A DNA stretch of 64,000 bases from Bacteroidales bacterium (GTDB lineage: Bacteria; Bacteroidota; Bacteroidia; Bacteroidales; Lentimicrobiaceae). The notes under the pieces were generated by a model. That model made no database searches. It worked only from the letters and a program-made list of their open reading frames with translations, and was not told the origin of the DNA. The stretch spans positions 310,001 to 374,000 of the forward strand of contig JADIZB010000004.1 of NCBI GenBank assembly GCA_016705005.1, in the 5' to 3' direction. Of this stretch, positions 52,189-63,496 are shown piece after piece (position 1 is the first letter of the stretch; each line of letters opens with the position of its first letter). A program made the position numbers and the translations under genes.

Positions 52189-54039
52189 ATTATCTAAAAT
52201 TAACTGATTGATAATTAATCTATTATTTATCCCCATAACCTGTAATACTGTTTACCAATTCATTATGATTGAGTATATTTAAGTTGACCAGATTTCCAAT
52301 TCCCAGAAACTCCGCCCTGATTACTTTACAGGCAATCGTTCCTATCTACTGAATAATTTGAAAGACCCCCGGTTAAACAGATCATGACGCAATATCCGGT
52401 TAATCTTTCTCAATAAATAAACCCAGTGAAATCAGGCCATAAATCCGGATGATGCTGGCCGCCTCTCTGAATCAGGGGTGAAAATTACAACATAAACAGG
52501 CAAATTGTACCCCTGATACCTCAAAATAGGTATAAATACTGATTGATAACGCTACTGATCAGGAATTAAAAGAACAGCTCAATACTGATAATAAGGACTA
52601 TACGTTATAGACATTCCGGATGCCGGGCCCGGGAGTTTCCATCCTGAAATCAGAAAAGCGGGTATATGATAAATCAGGATATTAATTTGACATTTCTTTG
52701 TTTTCTAACTTCTTCTGTGCGATCAGGCTTACCAGACAGAAAAGAATGAGCCAAATCAGGCCTTGTAAAAACCGGGTTATTCTCCGCAAAATTAAATTTT
52801 CATTAAAAACTTATCCCGGAATGCTACACTCTAAAAAGTATTAAAAATCGATTGTCCGGGCGCTGCATTTTAATGTAAAATAAATATACTTTAGCCACCA
52901 AATCTAATAAAATGACCATGATTTATACCACCAATCAGATTAAAAGCAATGCCTCACCTGCAAATCGCGATATATAGTACTGATCTTATGCATATTAGCG
53001 TTTTGTCTAATAAGTCCTTAAGATAATATGCAATATTTTAAACGTAAACATTCTTTACCCACATCTATTTATATATAAACGTTTAATATATTTAAATATT
53101 ATCAATGCAATCGCATATAGCTGTATAATAATCAACTGACTTATTAAATACGTATTTTCACGACTTGATTTCATGAAATAAAATGGTTACTTTTCGGAAA
53201 AACTACGATATAATGATACCGTAGTCATGAAACTGTTTCAAGTCATTGGAATCTGAGCAATCAGCGCACGGGAGAGCGAATTTCCAACTACCCGGACAGC
53301 TTCTTAAAGAGGTAGGATATTCAGGTTACGGGAAATTGAACCGGATGGTCTTTTAAAGACAACACCGGAATAAGAAAACCCGCTGAGCGGAATATTTTGG
53401 AGACAAAGGAACAATACATTCCGGAAAACCATCATGTTTTCCGTTGCATCCGGTCACAAGCCGACCCGATGCCCGGTATATTTATATTACACATTTCTAT
53501 TCCCGCCGGTTTTCAGGCGCATGGAGGACGTTTTCCTTTTCAGGGAAACGAGTCCTGGCCGCAACCAGATCCGGAATAACCAAACCATCCGAAAAGAATT
53601 GCGCAACCCGGCAGGCTAAGGTCTTCCGGGATCTCTGATATTTCACGATTCATGAAACCTGATTCATCTTTACATGCAACATATCACACCATGAATGTCA
53701 AAGGCAATCCTGATTAAAAAAAATAAATATAAAAAAATTGACTGCATTTATACACCTTACGGCATTCTGAAGAATCCAGGGTAGTTCAGAGGGTTTCGAT
53801 TGCAGACTGTGCTTTGGGAGAAGCTGTGTCCGGCAACTATGTGCCTTCAGGATGCCTGTGTTGACATAATTCCAAAGGATAAGGCCTGGCTGAAGGAAAC
53901 TGAACCATTCAGAAACCGGAACAGGCCCTGTTTAAGCAGCCAGCAAACAAACTGACCGTTGAAGGCAGCTGGCACAGAAAAAATAGCCCACAGAGGGCCA
54001 CTGAGATTATCAGCCTTAGGTGAAACATTCTGTAAAGAA
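52189..54039. other. 1.85 kb AT-rich region without convincing genes
   Basis: Overlapping short frames at 53397-53638 exist in all three forward frames but have no signal, domain or coding pattern and I do not call them. Seen: an inverted repeat TTAAACGT at 53038-53045 with ACGTTTAA at 53089-53096, a short one CTACG/CGTAG around 53204-53225, and a GC-richer block at 53240-53640. It could hold the long leader and regulatory region of the giant secreted protein gene, a structured RNA, or decayed sequence. Nothing is firmly identifiable. Confidence 0.5.
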
Positions 54040-55788
54040 ATGTTACACCTTTTGCGTTGTAAGTGCGGCAAGGGTTTCTGCATTTCTACACTGGCCAATA
54101 GAGTAATCCCCTGCCTTAATATACGCGCGCGCGTAGCATTCCTATTAATAATATCAATGCTTATCAGCCTGAATATCAGTGCACAGGAATCTGTTACCCT
54201 GAGTTTACCCCTGACCTCCGGTGAAAAAGCAAGCACGCCATACAACATCGCTTCCTTTGAATTTGGTTCTGGCAGCGCGATTGACACCGTTTTCTTCGAT
54301 CCTTCCTTTGGTGCCATGTCGGGTGGCTGGAACTCTCCCAGCCTGAACCCCGAAGCTTACTACGAATACCGCATAGCACCCGCCGAAGGTGCCAGCCTCA
54401 GCCTGCAGCAGGTTAGACTGGACATCAGCCTGGGCCGGGGTGAAATGCGCACCGCTGTCAAATACTCCACCGATGGTTTCCGTAGTGCAGGCATCGCAAT
54501 GGGCCAGCCGGTGTTCTTTACCACCACCACGCCCCGCACCCTGCCGCTGGCAACCGAACTGATCATCAGCTACCCCGACACCCTAAGCATCCGGGTGTAT
54601 GCGTGGAGTGCCCGCGACCGCCAGGTTGTTTTCAATAACCGTAACATCAGCATTGCAGCCATGGCTTCCGGCCCGCAGCTGCTGGCTGTTGTTGAAAACA
54701 TTTTACCGGTAACAGAATCCGGACCCACCGAAACCTCGCCCAAGGACCTCAAGCCTCTCCAGCCGGTGATACCACCGCTGCACGGGAAATACCGGTTTCC
54801 GAAGAACCCTCCATGGCTCAGACTATTGCCCCGGTGCAGGATACACTGGTTGGGGGTAATAATGGGATTATTATGGCGCCGATGGGGTAATCCCTTTACC
54901 ACACCAGGTACAAATTACTGGACATGCCCTGTTGGTGTTACCTGTATTAAGGTTGAAGCTTGGGGAGGTGGTGGAAGAGGTGGTAACCGAACAAACAATG
55001 GTGCAGGAGGTGGTGGCGGAGGTGGTGGTTATTCACAAAGTGCAATTTGGGTAACACCAGGAAACACATATACAGTTTATGTTGGGGCTGGCAGTACATC
55101 AACTGCAGCAGGAGAAGATTCATGGTTCAATAATAATACAACTCTATTAGCCAGAGGAGGGAATAGTGTTAATAACAATACAACTGGTGGAGCAACTGGT
55201 GGAGCATTGGGAACAGGTAATACTTTGTATTTGGGCGGAAATGGTGCGGCCGGATATTATGGATCGGGCACAGACTGGGGAGGTGGTGGTGGCTCTTCAT
55301 CTGGAAATCAAGCAAATGGAAATAATGGCAATAACCAAAATGGAGGTATTGCACCGGCAGGTGGAGGTAATGGAGGAAATGGAAGATATAATACTCAAGG
55401 TAATGGTACAGCAGGTAGTTCTCCAGGTGGAGGAGGTGGTGGTGGCCTTAGATCATCTAATGGCACAAGGACTGGTGGCAATGGAGCCAATGGTCAGGTA
55501 ATCATAACACTTCCTGATTATCAGGCCCAATTTATTTCAATGGACTTTGGTACTCCAACATGGTGTGCCGGTGAAACAAGGACAATCAGTGTGACAGTCA
55601 TGAATGTTGGGCAGTCAACCTGGACAAATGCAGCCCCTGATATTAACATCGGAGTTAAGTGGGATGCAGAAGCCGATTATTTCGTCAGAACAGACGCCAA
55701 TGGACTGATTCCGGGTGCCACTCAAACCTATTCTTTAACAGTAACTGCCCAGCTGCCCGGGCAAACCACCTTACTTTCGATGTTGTAA
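54040..55788 (+). pseudogene. Giant secreted repeat protein, segment 1 (N-terminus and Gly-rich domain)
   Basis: Start of a secreted protein that in total spans 54040-63175, about 3040 residues. The ATG at 54040 gives an odd charged lead of about 30 residues and then the signal helix ARVAFLLIISMLISLNISA; an earlier codon at 53959 is less likely. Residues about 60-230 are strand-rich. A Gly-rich domain follows at about 54920-55510 (TCPVGVTCIKVEAWGGGG onward). Then comes a CARDB-like domain (FISMDFGTPTWCAGETRTISV). Between about 54755 and 54890 the apparent frame gives LRLLPRCRIHW-type nonsense, while another frame gives REIPVSEEPSMAQTIAPVQD, so two compensating indels are likely. The segment ends at a shift at 55771-55773, where one A is missing. 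Confidence 0.72.
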
Positions 55789-56180
55789 ATGAAGGTAGTT
55801 GCTGGTTTGCCGGGAATTCTGGACTTTGCGGGCCTTGTAACTCTGTTTTCACTTCCTCAAATTTAACTATAATAAACACCGTACCTACCCAACCATCTAC
55901 CATTACAGGCCCCTCTAATCCCTGCACTGGCTCTTCACAAACCTATAGCGTAACGAATGTGGCAGAAGTAACCTACACCTGGGCTGTTCCTGGTGGATGG
56001 GCCATTACTGCCGGGCAGGGTTCAAATTCAATAACGGTAACCGTTGGTGCCAATTCAGGAAATATTTCTGTTACTCCTTCAAATGCATGCGGAAATGGAA
56101 CAGACAGAGCACTTGCTGTTACCCCTTCTACCGTTCCAGATCAACCATCACCAATTGCCGGAAGTATTGACCCCATATGA
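55773..56180 (+). pseudogene. Giant secreted repeat protein, segment 2
   Basis: Continuation in another frame: TFDVVNEGSCWFAGNSG completes the CARDB-like domain of segment 1. A PKD-like/Ig-like repeat follows (GPSNPCTGSSQTYSVTNVAE, then TYTWAVPGGWAITAGQGSN). It ends at 56180 because of an extra C in the run 56171-56174; GAC CCA TAT GAA would restore DPYEGSSQNYSV and the next copy of the repeat. Confidence 0.72.
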
Positions 56181-56451
56181 AGGTTCCTCTCAAAATTATT
56201 CTGTAACCAATGTTGCCGGGGTTACCTACAACTGGACATTCCCTATTGACTGGGCACAAACAGCTGGGGGCACTACGAATTCAATAACAGTAACTATAGG
56301 TGCTACCTCAGGTAATATCAAGGCAACACCTTCAAACAGCTGCGGTAGTGGAACCCCAAGTGCTATGGATGTAACAGTTGATCCACTACCCCTCCCTCCG
56401 ACCTCAGTTTCAAGTAATCCTGTTTCCGTCTGTGTCAATGCCGGCGGCAAT

Positions 56452-57155
56452 ATCACCCTCACAGCCACCGGAGGTTCTGGCACTACCCTGCGCTGGTTTA
56501 CCGGCAGCTGTGGCGGTACAGCTATTGGAACAGGAATTTCGCTCACCATCCCGTCACCCATTGTTACCACAACCTACTTTGCACGTTGGGAAAACGATTG
56601 CGGAAATTCCACTTGTGCCAGCACTACAGTTACAGTGATACAATTACCGGTTGCACCAACTTCAGCAGCATCAGATAATTCCGGGTTTTGCGCTGATGAT
56701 GTCGGCAATATCACCTTAACCGCAACCGGTGGCTCAGGAGTCACCTTAAGATGGTTTACAGGTAGTTGCGGTGGCACTGAAATCGGAGCAGTAAATCCGC
56801 TTACCATTGCCTCTCCTGACGTTACCACCACCTATTATGCGCGCTGGGAGAACAGTTGCGGAGTTTCGACCTGTGCAGAAGTAACCGTTGATGTTATTCC
56901 AATGCCTGTTGCTCCAACTTCAGTCAGTGTTGATCGCACCGGATTTTGCTATAACGATAACGGAAATATTATTCTTACCGCAACCGGAGGATCCGGTGAC
57001 CAGCTGGAATGGTTTACCGGCAGTTGCGGCGGAACATTGACAGGAACCGGAAATAATCTTGAAATAGCCTCACCTGCAACCACAACTACATACTATGTTT
57101 TCTGGTCAAACTTATGTGGCTCATCAGTATGCGGGAGTGTCACTGTAACGGTCGA
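56452..57155 (+). repeat. Three tandem Ig-like repeats, 258-base period
   Basis: The landmark TGGTTT of the WFTGSCGG motif lies at 56494, 56752 and 57010, exactly 258 bases (86 codons) apart. The units are similar at protein level and moderately so in DNA. Confidence 0.8.
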
Positions 57156-57159
57156 TGTG

Positions 57160-58900
57160 GTAACAGCAGGTTCCATCGCAGCCGATCAGACCATCTGCTT
57201 CGGTGGCGATCCGGCTGCCTTCACCAGCACTTCCAATGGAACCGGATTAGGTAGTCTTGTATATCGCTGGGAAAGTTCAGTTAGTCCGTTTACAGTATGG
57301 AATACGATTGCAGGCGCTACCGGGGCAACCTATGATCCGCCGGCTGGACTGACGGAGACAACCCAATACAGAAGAATCACCATATCAGACTACAATGGCG
57401 CTTTGTGCGAATCTGAACCAACCGGGTTTGTAACAGTTAAAGTACAAAGTCTTCCAACGCCCGGTGAAATCGCCGAAGACCAATATGTTTGCTTTGGTGG
57501 CTCCACAGCAATTATTTACAGCGTTCAGGACGGTACCGGAGAAGGAACCATTGCCTATCGCTGGGAAAGATCAGTAGCCCCATTTACCGTTTGGACAACC
57601 ATCGGCGGTGCAACAGCCGCCACTTACAATCCTGGCCCATTGGCGTTTACCACTCAATTCAGAAGGATTACTGTTTCAACCCTGAACGGGGTTTCCTGCG
57701 AATCAGCCGCAAGCAATATTGTAACCATAACCATTCAGGACATCGCTGTAACTGCAGGAAGCATTGGTACCGACCAGACCATCTGTAACAATGACATCCC
57801 GGACAACCTGGTTTCATTGGTTGATGGCACTGCCACGGCAGGTGCCGTGGTTACCTACGAATGGCAAATCAATACAGGTGCCTGGGCAACTATACCCGGA
57901 GAAAACAATGCCGGCCTGAATATATCAACGCCTCATACTGTAACTACTTCCTACCGCCGCAGAACCGTAGCTACTCTGGCCGGTAATTCATGTTTTTCCC
58001 AGTACACAGTTGCAGTAACCATTACTGTAATCCGTCCAGTAACACCCGGAAGCATCGCTGCCAGTCAGACCATCTGCAATGGTGCCACTCCTGCACCCCT
58101 GACTTCCGTCACAGCAGGAAATTCACCCGGATCGACCATTACATACCGGTGGGAACAGAGCACCGATGGCGGAACATCGTGGACCGTTGCTACTACCGGG
58201 GCTCCGGCAGGTTATGCTCCCGGACCGCTTACCATGACTACTTGGTTCAGAAGAATAACCATTGCCACACTTAACGGGCATTCCTGTTATTCTGATCCGA
58301 CAAATACCATCATCATCACCGTTCAGGATATTGTACAGCCAGGTTCAATTGCAGCCAGCCAGACCATCTGTTATGGTGCAACGCCTGCGCCCCTGACCTC
58401 GGTAACGCCCGGCAGCGGATCATCAGCACCCGCTTATTCCTGGGAATACAGCATCAACAATGGCGCAACCTGGATCCCTGTCGGTGGAGCCAATGGAGCC
58501 GGCTATGCACCGGGTGCTATGGTACAGACCACCTGGTTCAGACGGATCACGACCTGCACAGTAAACGGCGTAAACTGCTCAGCTCCATCAGCACATATCG
58601 TGATTACAGTGCAGGGGCAAGTCATTCCTCCGGCAGCTTCTGCCGACCAGACCATCTGCTACAATACCACCCCGGCCTTGCTAAACAGAACAACCGCCTC
58701 TGGCGGTTCGGGCAGTTTTACCTATCAATGGCAAAGCAGTACCGATAATATCATATATTCAGATATTCCGGGAGCAACCGGAATGACTTACCAGCCACCG
58801 GCTCTAATTGTTACCACTTATTACCGGGTCTCAGTAACAGATGCTGTTTGTGGTGGTCCATTTTACAGCAATGTGGTTAGAATAACAGTCAGACCGGAAT
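57160..58900 (+). repeat. Tandem repeats of 288-294 bases
   Basis: The landmark CAGACCATCTG (DQTIC or SQTIC) lies at 57187, 57775, 58066, 58360 and 58648, with a diverged copy between the first two. Spacings are 588 (two units), 291, 294 and 288. Confidence 0.75.
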
Positions 58901-61449
58901 TGGTAGCTCCTTCTATCTGTTGTGACCAGGTGGTTTGTATAGGAGCAAGCCCTGATCCGCTGAGCGGAGTTCCTGCTTCCGGCGGATCAAATACATTCAC
59001 TTATCAATGGCAATGGAGTGCTGACGGAAATCCTCCATGGAACAATATTGCCGGAGCGAATAATCCTTTGGCATATAATCCCCCTTCACAATCCCGTTTT
59101 TACAGATTGGTAGCAACAGATATCTGCGGTACTGTTATAAGCAATACAGTAGAGGTATCACTGGGGCTGGACTTTGGCGGATCATTCTCTTCAACAGGCT
59201 ATCCTACATCTGCCGTGTGTCCTGGTTATGAGTTTACCTATCACATTGAATCGGCAAGTATTGGAGCTCTATTCGGAAGGGTTATCAGGTACTCATGGAC
59301 TGCTGACCCTGCATATGTGGCTCCGGCAACAGGTGGACCAGTCGGTATTACCAGCTATTGGTGGATATTTCCATATTTTGAAGCTGATATACCTTTTACA
59401 TTATATAATACGACTGATGCTCCTGTTACAACAACAATTTCAATCATTCCAGGTGTTTATGCCAATCCCGGACCTCCTTCCGGTGCCTTGATTTGCAACC
59501 TGAGTCCCAGGACATTCAATGTTACCATTAATCCATTCAGGATCAATTGTCCGGGAAACTATTCAGTAAACACTGATAATAATCTTTGCTCAGCCCTTAT
59601 TTCTTTATCAAATCCAACATTTATCGGAAGTTGCTTACCCAACCGCCTTACATGGACCATGACGGGAGCAACCATAGATAGTTCACCAGCTACCGGAATA
59701 AATAATATTGTGAATCATATCTTTAATCTTGGTACTACGAATATAACCTATACTGCCATAAATTCTGATGATGTTGTTACAACCTGTTCATTTACAGTAA
59801 CAGTTACCGATAACCAGGCACCAACACTGTCTTGCCCGGCAAATATTACAAGGACTACCGATTTAAACCAGTGCGCTGCATCCATTGCAACACCAAATCC
59901 TGTATTCAGCGATAATTGCGGGGGTGCAGGCGGCGTTACATCACTTACCTGGGAAATGAATGGCGCAACTACTGGAATATCCCCTGCAACAGGCCTAAAC
60001 TATGTGGGAACGCAAATTTTCAATCCAGGCATTACTACCATAATATACACTGCTGAAGACCCTTACGGAAACAGAAGTACCTGTTCATATACAGTTACCA
60101 TCACTGATACTCAGGCACCCGTATTTACCTCTTGTCCATCAAATTATACTGTATCAACTGACCCCGGCGAATGCGCTGCCACATTCGACCCTGTGGATCC
60201 GGTGGTTACGGATAACTGTTATGATCTGCTTGCTATAACCTGGGCCATGAGTGGTGCCACCACCGGTATTTCTCCACCTACCGGAATTAATTTTATAGGA
60301 ATAACAACGTTTAACCCCGGAATTACCATCATAACCTACACAGCTACAGACCCTTCCGGATCATCAGCAACCTGTTCGTTCTCTGTAACTGTTAGCGATA
60401 ATGAAGCCCCACAATTCATTTTTTGTCCCTCAGGCTATTCAGTGAATAGTGAACCCGGCAGATGTTATGCCACCATTTCAACTCAGGATCCTGAAGTGTT
60501 TGACAATTGCAGTATTTCTTCATTGACATGGACAATAGCCGGAGCCACCACAGGTTCGGGCTCAGGAAATATCGGAGCATTTACTTTCAATACAGGGACA
60601 AGCACAGTGATTTACACCCTTACGGATAACAGCACACCCCCTCATACTTCTGTGTGTACTTATGATGTTACAGTCACCGACACCCAGTTGCCGACCATGT
60701 TATGCCCCGCAGCCCTGACAAGGAACACTGATCCGGGAGTGTGCAGTTATACTGCAACAGGGAATGAATTTGACCCCACCAACGTTGTAGAAAACTGCCC
60801 CGGTTACACCCTGAGCAACAATTACACAGGAGGTTCTACCCTGGCAGGAGCAGTGTTTCCGCTTGGTTTGACCAATGTAAGATGGGTCCTGATGGATGCA
60901 GGAATGAATAGTACCGAATGCTACATCGACATTACGATAGTTGATAATCAGGCACCTGTAATAACCACCTGTGCTCCTGCTCAGACAGCCAGTGCCGGTG
61001 CCAGTTGTCAGGCAGCTGTACCGGATTTAACCGGATTGATCGCATTAACCGACAATTGTACCCAAAACGGCGATTTTACCATTACCCAAAGCCCGGCAGC
61101 AGGAACTCTTGCCGGTGTAGGAGTAACCAACATCACCATAACGGCTACGGATGAAGAAGGCAATTCAATAACCTGTAATACATCTTTCACTGTTTCTGAC
61201 GATACTTCACCGGTGTTTGCTGATTGTCCATCCAATCCGGTGGTCTTACCCTGCAATCCGTCAACATTGCCTGACGCTTCAATGGCCATAACAGAAGCAG
61301 GAACAGTTACCGATAACTGCGGCACACCTTCAGTAACTGCCGCAGGTGGAAGCATAACCAATACAGGTTGTACTTATACGCAAACCTGGACTGTTACTGC
61401 TTCGGATGGATACAACACAGCAAACTGTCCGGTTACCTTTAACTGGACT

Positions 61450-62175
61450 CAGGACAATACTGCCCCGGTTATAACCACCGCCGCATCCAGTGGCAACCTG
61501 GGTTGTAACCCAACGGTGACAGCACCAACGTTTACCGGAACCGACAATTGTGACGGATCAGTTACACCGGATGTAAACACAGCAGGGCCTACCAATACAG
61601 GTTGCAGCTATTCCCAGACATGGACAGCCACCTACACTGATGCTTGCGGAAATGCGGCAATACCAGTGAGTGTTACCTATACCTGGACACAAGACTTTGA
61701 AGTTCCTGTAATTTCCACCACGGCGACCAGCGGCAGCCTGGGGTGCAATCCAGCGGTTACTGCACCAACTTTCACCGGGACCGATAATTGTGAAGGAACA
61801 ATTACTCCGCTTATAAATACGTCCGGGCCATCCGTTACCGGCTGCAACTATACCCAGACATGGACAGCCACGTATACTGATGCATGCAGCAATACTGCAT
61901 CACCAGTAATTATCACATACACCTGGGTGCAGGACAATGAAATTCCGGTAATCTCGACCACCTCGGTAAGCGGGGAACTGGCAGGATGCAACCCCACTGT
62001 AACAGCACCCATTTTCACCGGAACCGACAATTGTGAAGGAAGCATTCTTCCTGTTGTGAACACAGCCGGACCAACCAATACCGGTTGCGATTATTCCCAG
62101 ACATGGACAGCCACCTACACTGATGCCTGCGGCAATGCAGCTGCCCGAGAGCATCACATTCACCTGGGTGCAGGA
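61450..62175 (+). repeat. Three tandem repeats of 240-243 bases
   Basis: The landmark CAGACATGGACAGCCAC lies at 61615, 61855 and 62098. Spacings are 240 and 243 bases. DNA identity is visibly high around the FTGTDNC and TWTATYTDAC parts, so assembly collapse or recombination is possible here. Confidence 0.78.
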
Positions 62176-63175
62176 TACTGAGCCACCGGCAATCAGCTGT
62201 GCCCCTGATTATATCACTGTTGCGGCCGATGCCGGAGAAACTTACGCAACCAATGTAACTGTTCCGACCCCAACAACTTCTGACAATTGCGGAGGCACCA
62301 TCATGCTTACATGGACCTCATCTGATGCTGCGCAGGGAAGCGGGACCGGTCCTTTCCCGGTTACCAACACATTCCAGACCGGCACTACTACCCTTACCTG
62401 GACTGCCACCGATGACTGCAATAATGAATCCACCTGTCCATTTTCCGTTACCGTTACGGCCAATGACCCACCCGATATTACCTGTGCAGCCGGTGTGACG
62501 CAGAGTGCTGATGCAGGTCTTTGTTCAGCGGTAGTTAACCCCACTGAACCCACCGTTAATGCCGGCGATCCGGTTACCTGGTCATGGGAAATGACAGGAG
62601 CTGTTATAGATAACGGTACCGGCCCGATTGATAATTACACTTTCCCGGTGGGCACCACCACCATTACCTGGACGGCCACCAATGTTTCAGGTACCGACGA
62701 ATGTACGCAAACCATTACCATTGAGGATAATGAGGCACCGGCATTTATAACCCCCGGACCCTTTGATCTCTGCGTAATCAACATTATTTCAGCCATTTAC
62801 GACGGGCAACCTGAACCAGCCGCCGATATTGTTCCGGAATTCCCTTACCAGGGCAATCCCAGAAGACCTGACTGGTATCTTGTGGCAGCGGGTAGTACAG
62901 AACTTGACCTATCCGGTATCAACGATAATTGTTGTGATGAAGAAGATATAGAAATCTCCTGGACAATCACCTTTGATCCTTTAACCGGTCAGACACCACT
63001 CACTGGCACAGGCCAGCCTTCTGTTGGAACACCATTACAATTATGGGGTACGCCGGCAAATGTGGAGGTTAACCATACAATTACCTACAATGTGACAGAT
63101 TGCAATGGTAATGCAGCCACACCCGTATCAAGAAACATACTGATCAGGCCAAGGCCGGAAGTGATAAAAAACTAA
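62144..63175 (+). pseudogene. Giant secreted repeat protein, segment 4 (C-terminus)
   Basis: Continuation after the last shift: PESITFTWVQDTEPPAIS completes the preceding repeat. Two more HYR-like units follow (CAPDYITVAADAGETYATNV; CAAGVTQSADAGLCSAVVNP). A final 140-residue strand-rich region (FDLCVINIISAIYDGQPEP) ends in NILIRPRPEVIKN. I see no T9SS sorting domain of type A or B at this end, which is unusual for a protein of this sort in Bacteroidota. Either the export signal is of another kind, or the true C-terminus is altered by a further indel. Confidence 0.74.
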
Positions 63176-63496
63176 CAAGGAACCTGAAGCAAATGAAAAG
63201 GCACAACAACATATTTCAAATGAAAGAAACATCAGGTGATCTGTTTACCTGTTTACCGATATTTCCGGAGCAGCCGATCCCATCGTTCTCCCACGATGTA
63301 GCTGACCGGATTTTTTGTCTCCAATGTAAACCTAAGAACAACCAAACCAGCTGCCTATGAAACATGACTATTCAACCGCTGTCCCGACGCGCGACGGCAA
63401 AAACAAATGCGATGAAAAATTTTTTAAAACCAAACTTTTACGATTTCAAACAATTGACTTTTAACACTTTTTAATTCACAATTAAATTTTACAAAA
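63176..63496. other. 321-base gap between the giant gene and the last gene
   Basis: No gene seen on either strand. The part from 63420 on is very A/T-rich and leads into the ATG at 63497. I found no TTG/TAnnTTTG pair with proper spacing and no clear terminator. Confidence 0.45.

Larger units (their letters stand above)
56173..62181 (+). pseudogene. Giant secreted repeat protein, segment 3 (Ig-like and HYR-type repeats)
   Basis: Main body, about 2000 residues of extracellular repeats rich in Thr, Ser, Gly and Cys. In order: a PKD-like repeat; three Ig-like units of 86 residues (LTATGGSG, WFTGSCGGT, TTTYYARWENSC); five or six units of about 97 residues (SIAASQTICNGATPAPLTS, WFRRITI); and four or five HYR-like units (NCPGNYSVNTDNNLCSA, SCPSNYTVSTDPGECAA, each with DNQAP or DTQAP at the joint). 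Closing repeats of 80-81 residues follow (TAPTFTGTDNC, QTWTATYTDACGN). Such proteins are adhesins or matrix components. The real frame begins at 56173. It is lost again at 62143-62146, where two Cs seem to be missing from a C-run. Confidence 0.78.

Noticed and set aside
53397..53638. Three overlapping short forward frames of 60-64 codons
   Set aside because: They cover the same DNA in three frames, lack plausible ribosome sites and show no signal peptide or family pattern. Probably chance in a locally GC-richer block.
55166..55501. Alternative 111-residue frame within the Gly-rich part of the giant surface protein
   Set aside because: It results from GGN-rich codons read in another frame (Met/Val/Glu-rich text). 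The Gly-rich domain frame fits the family and the flanking sequence.
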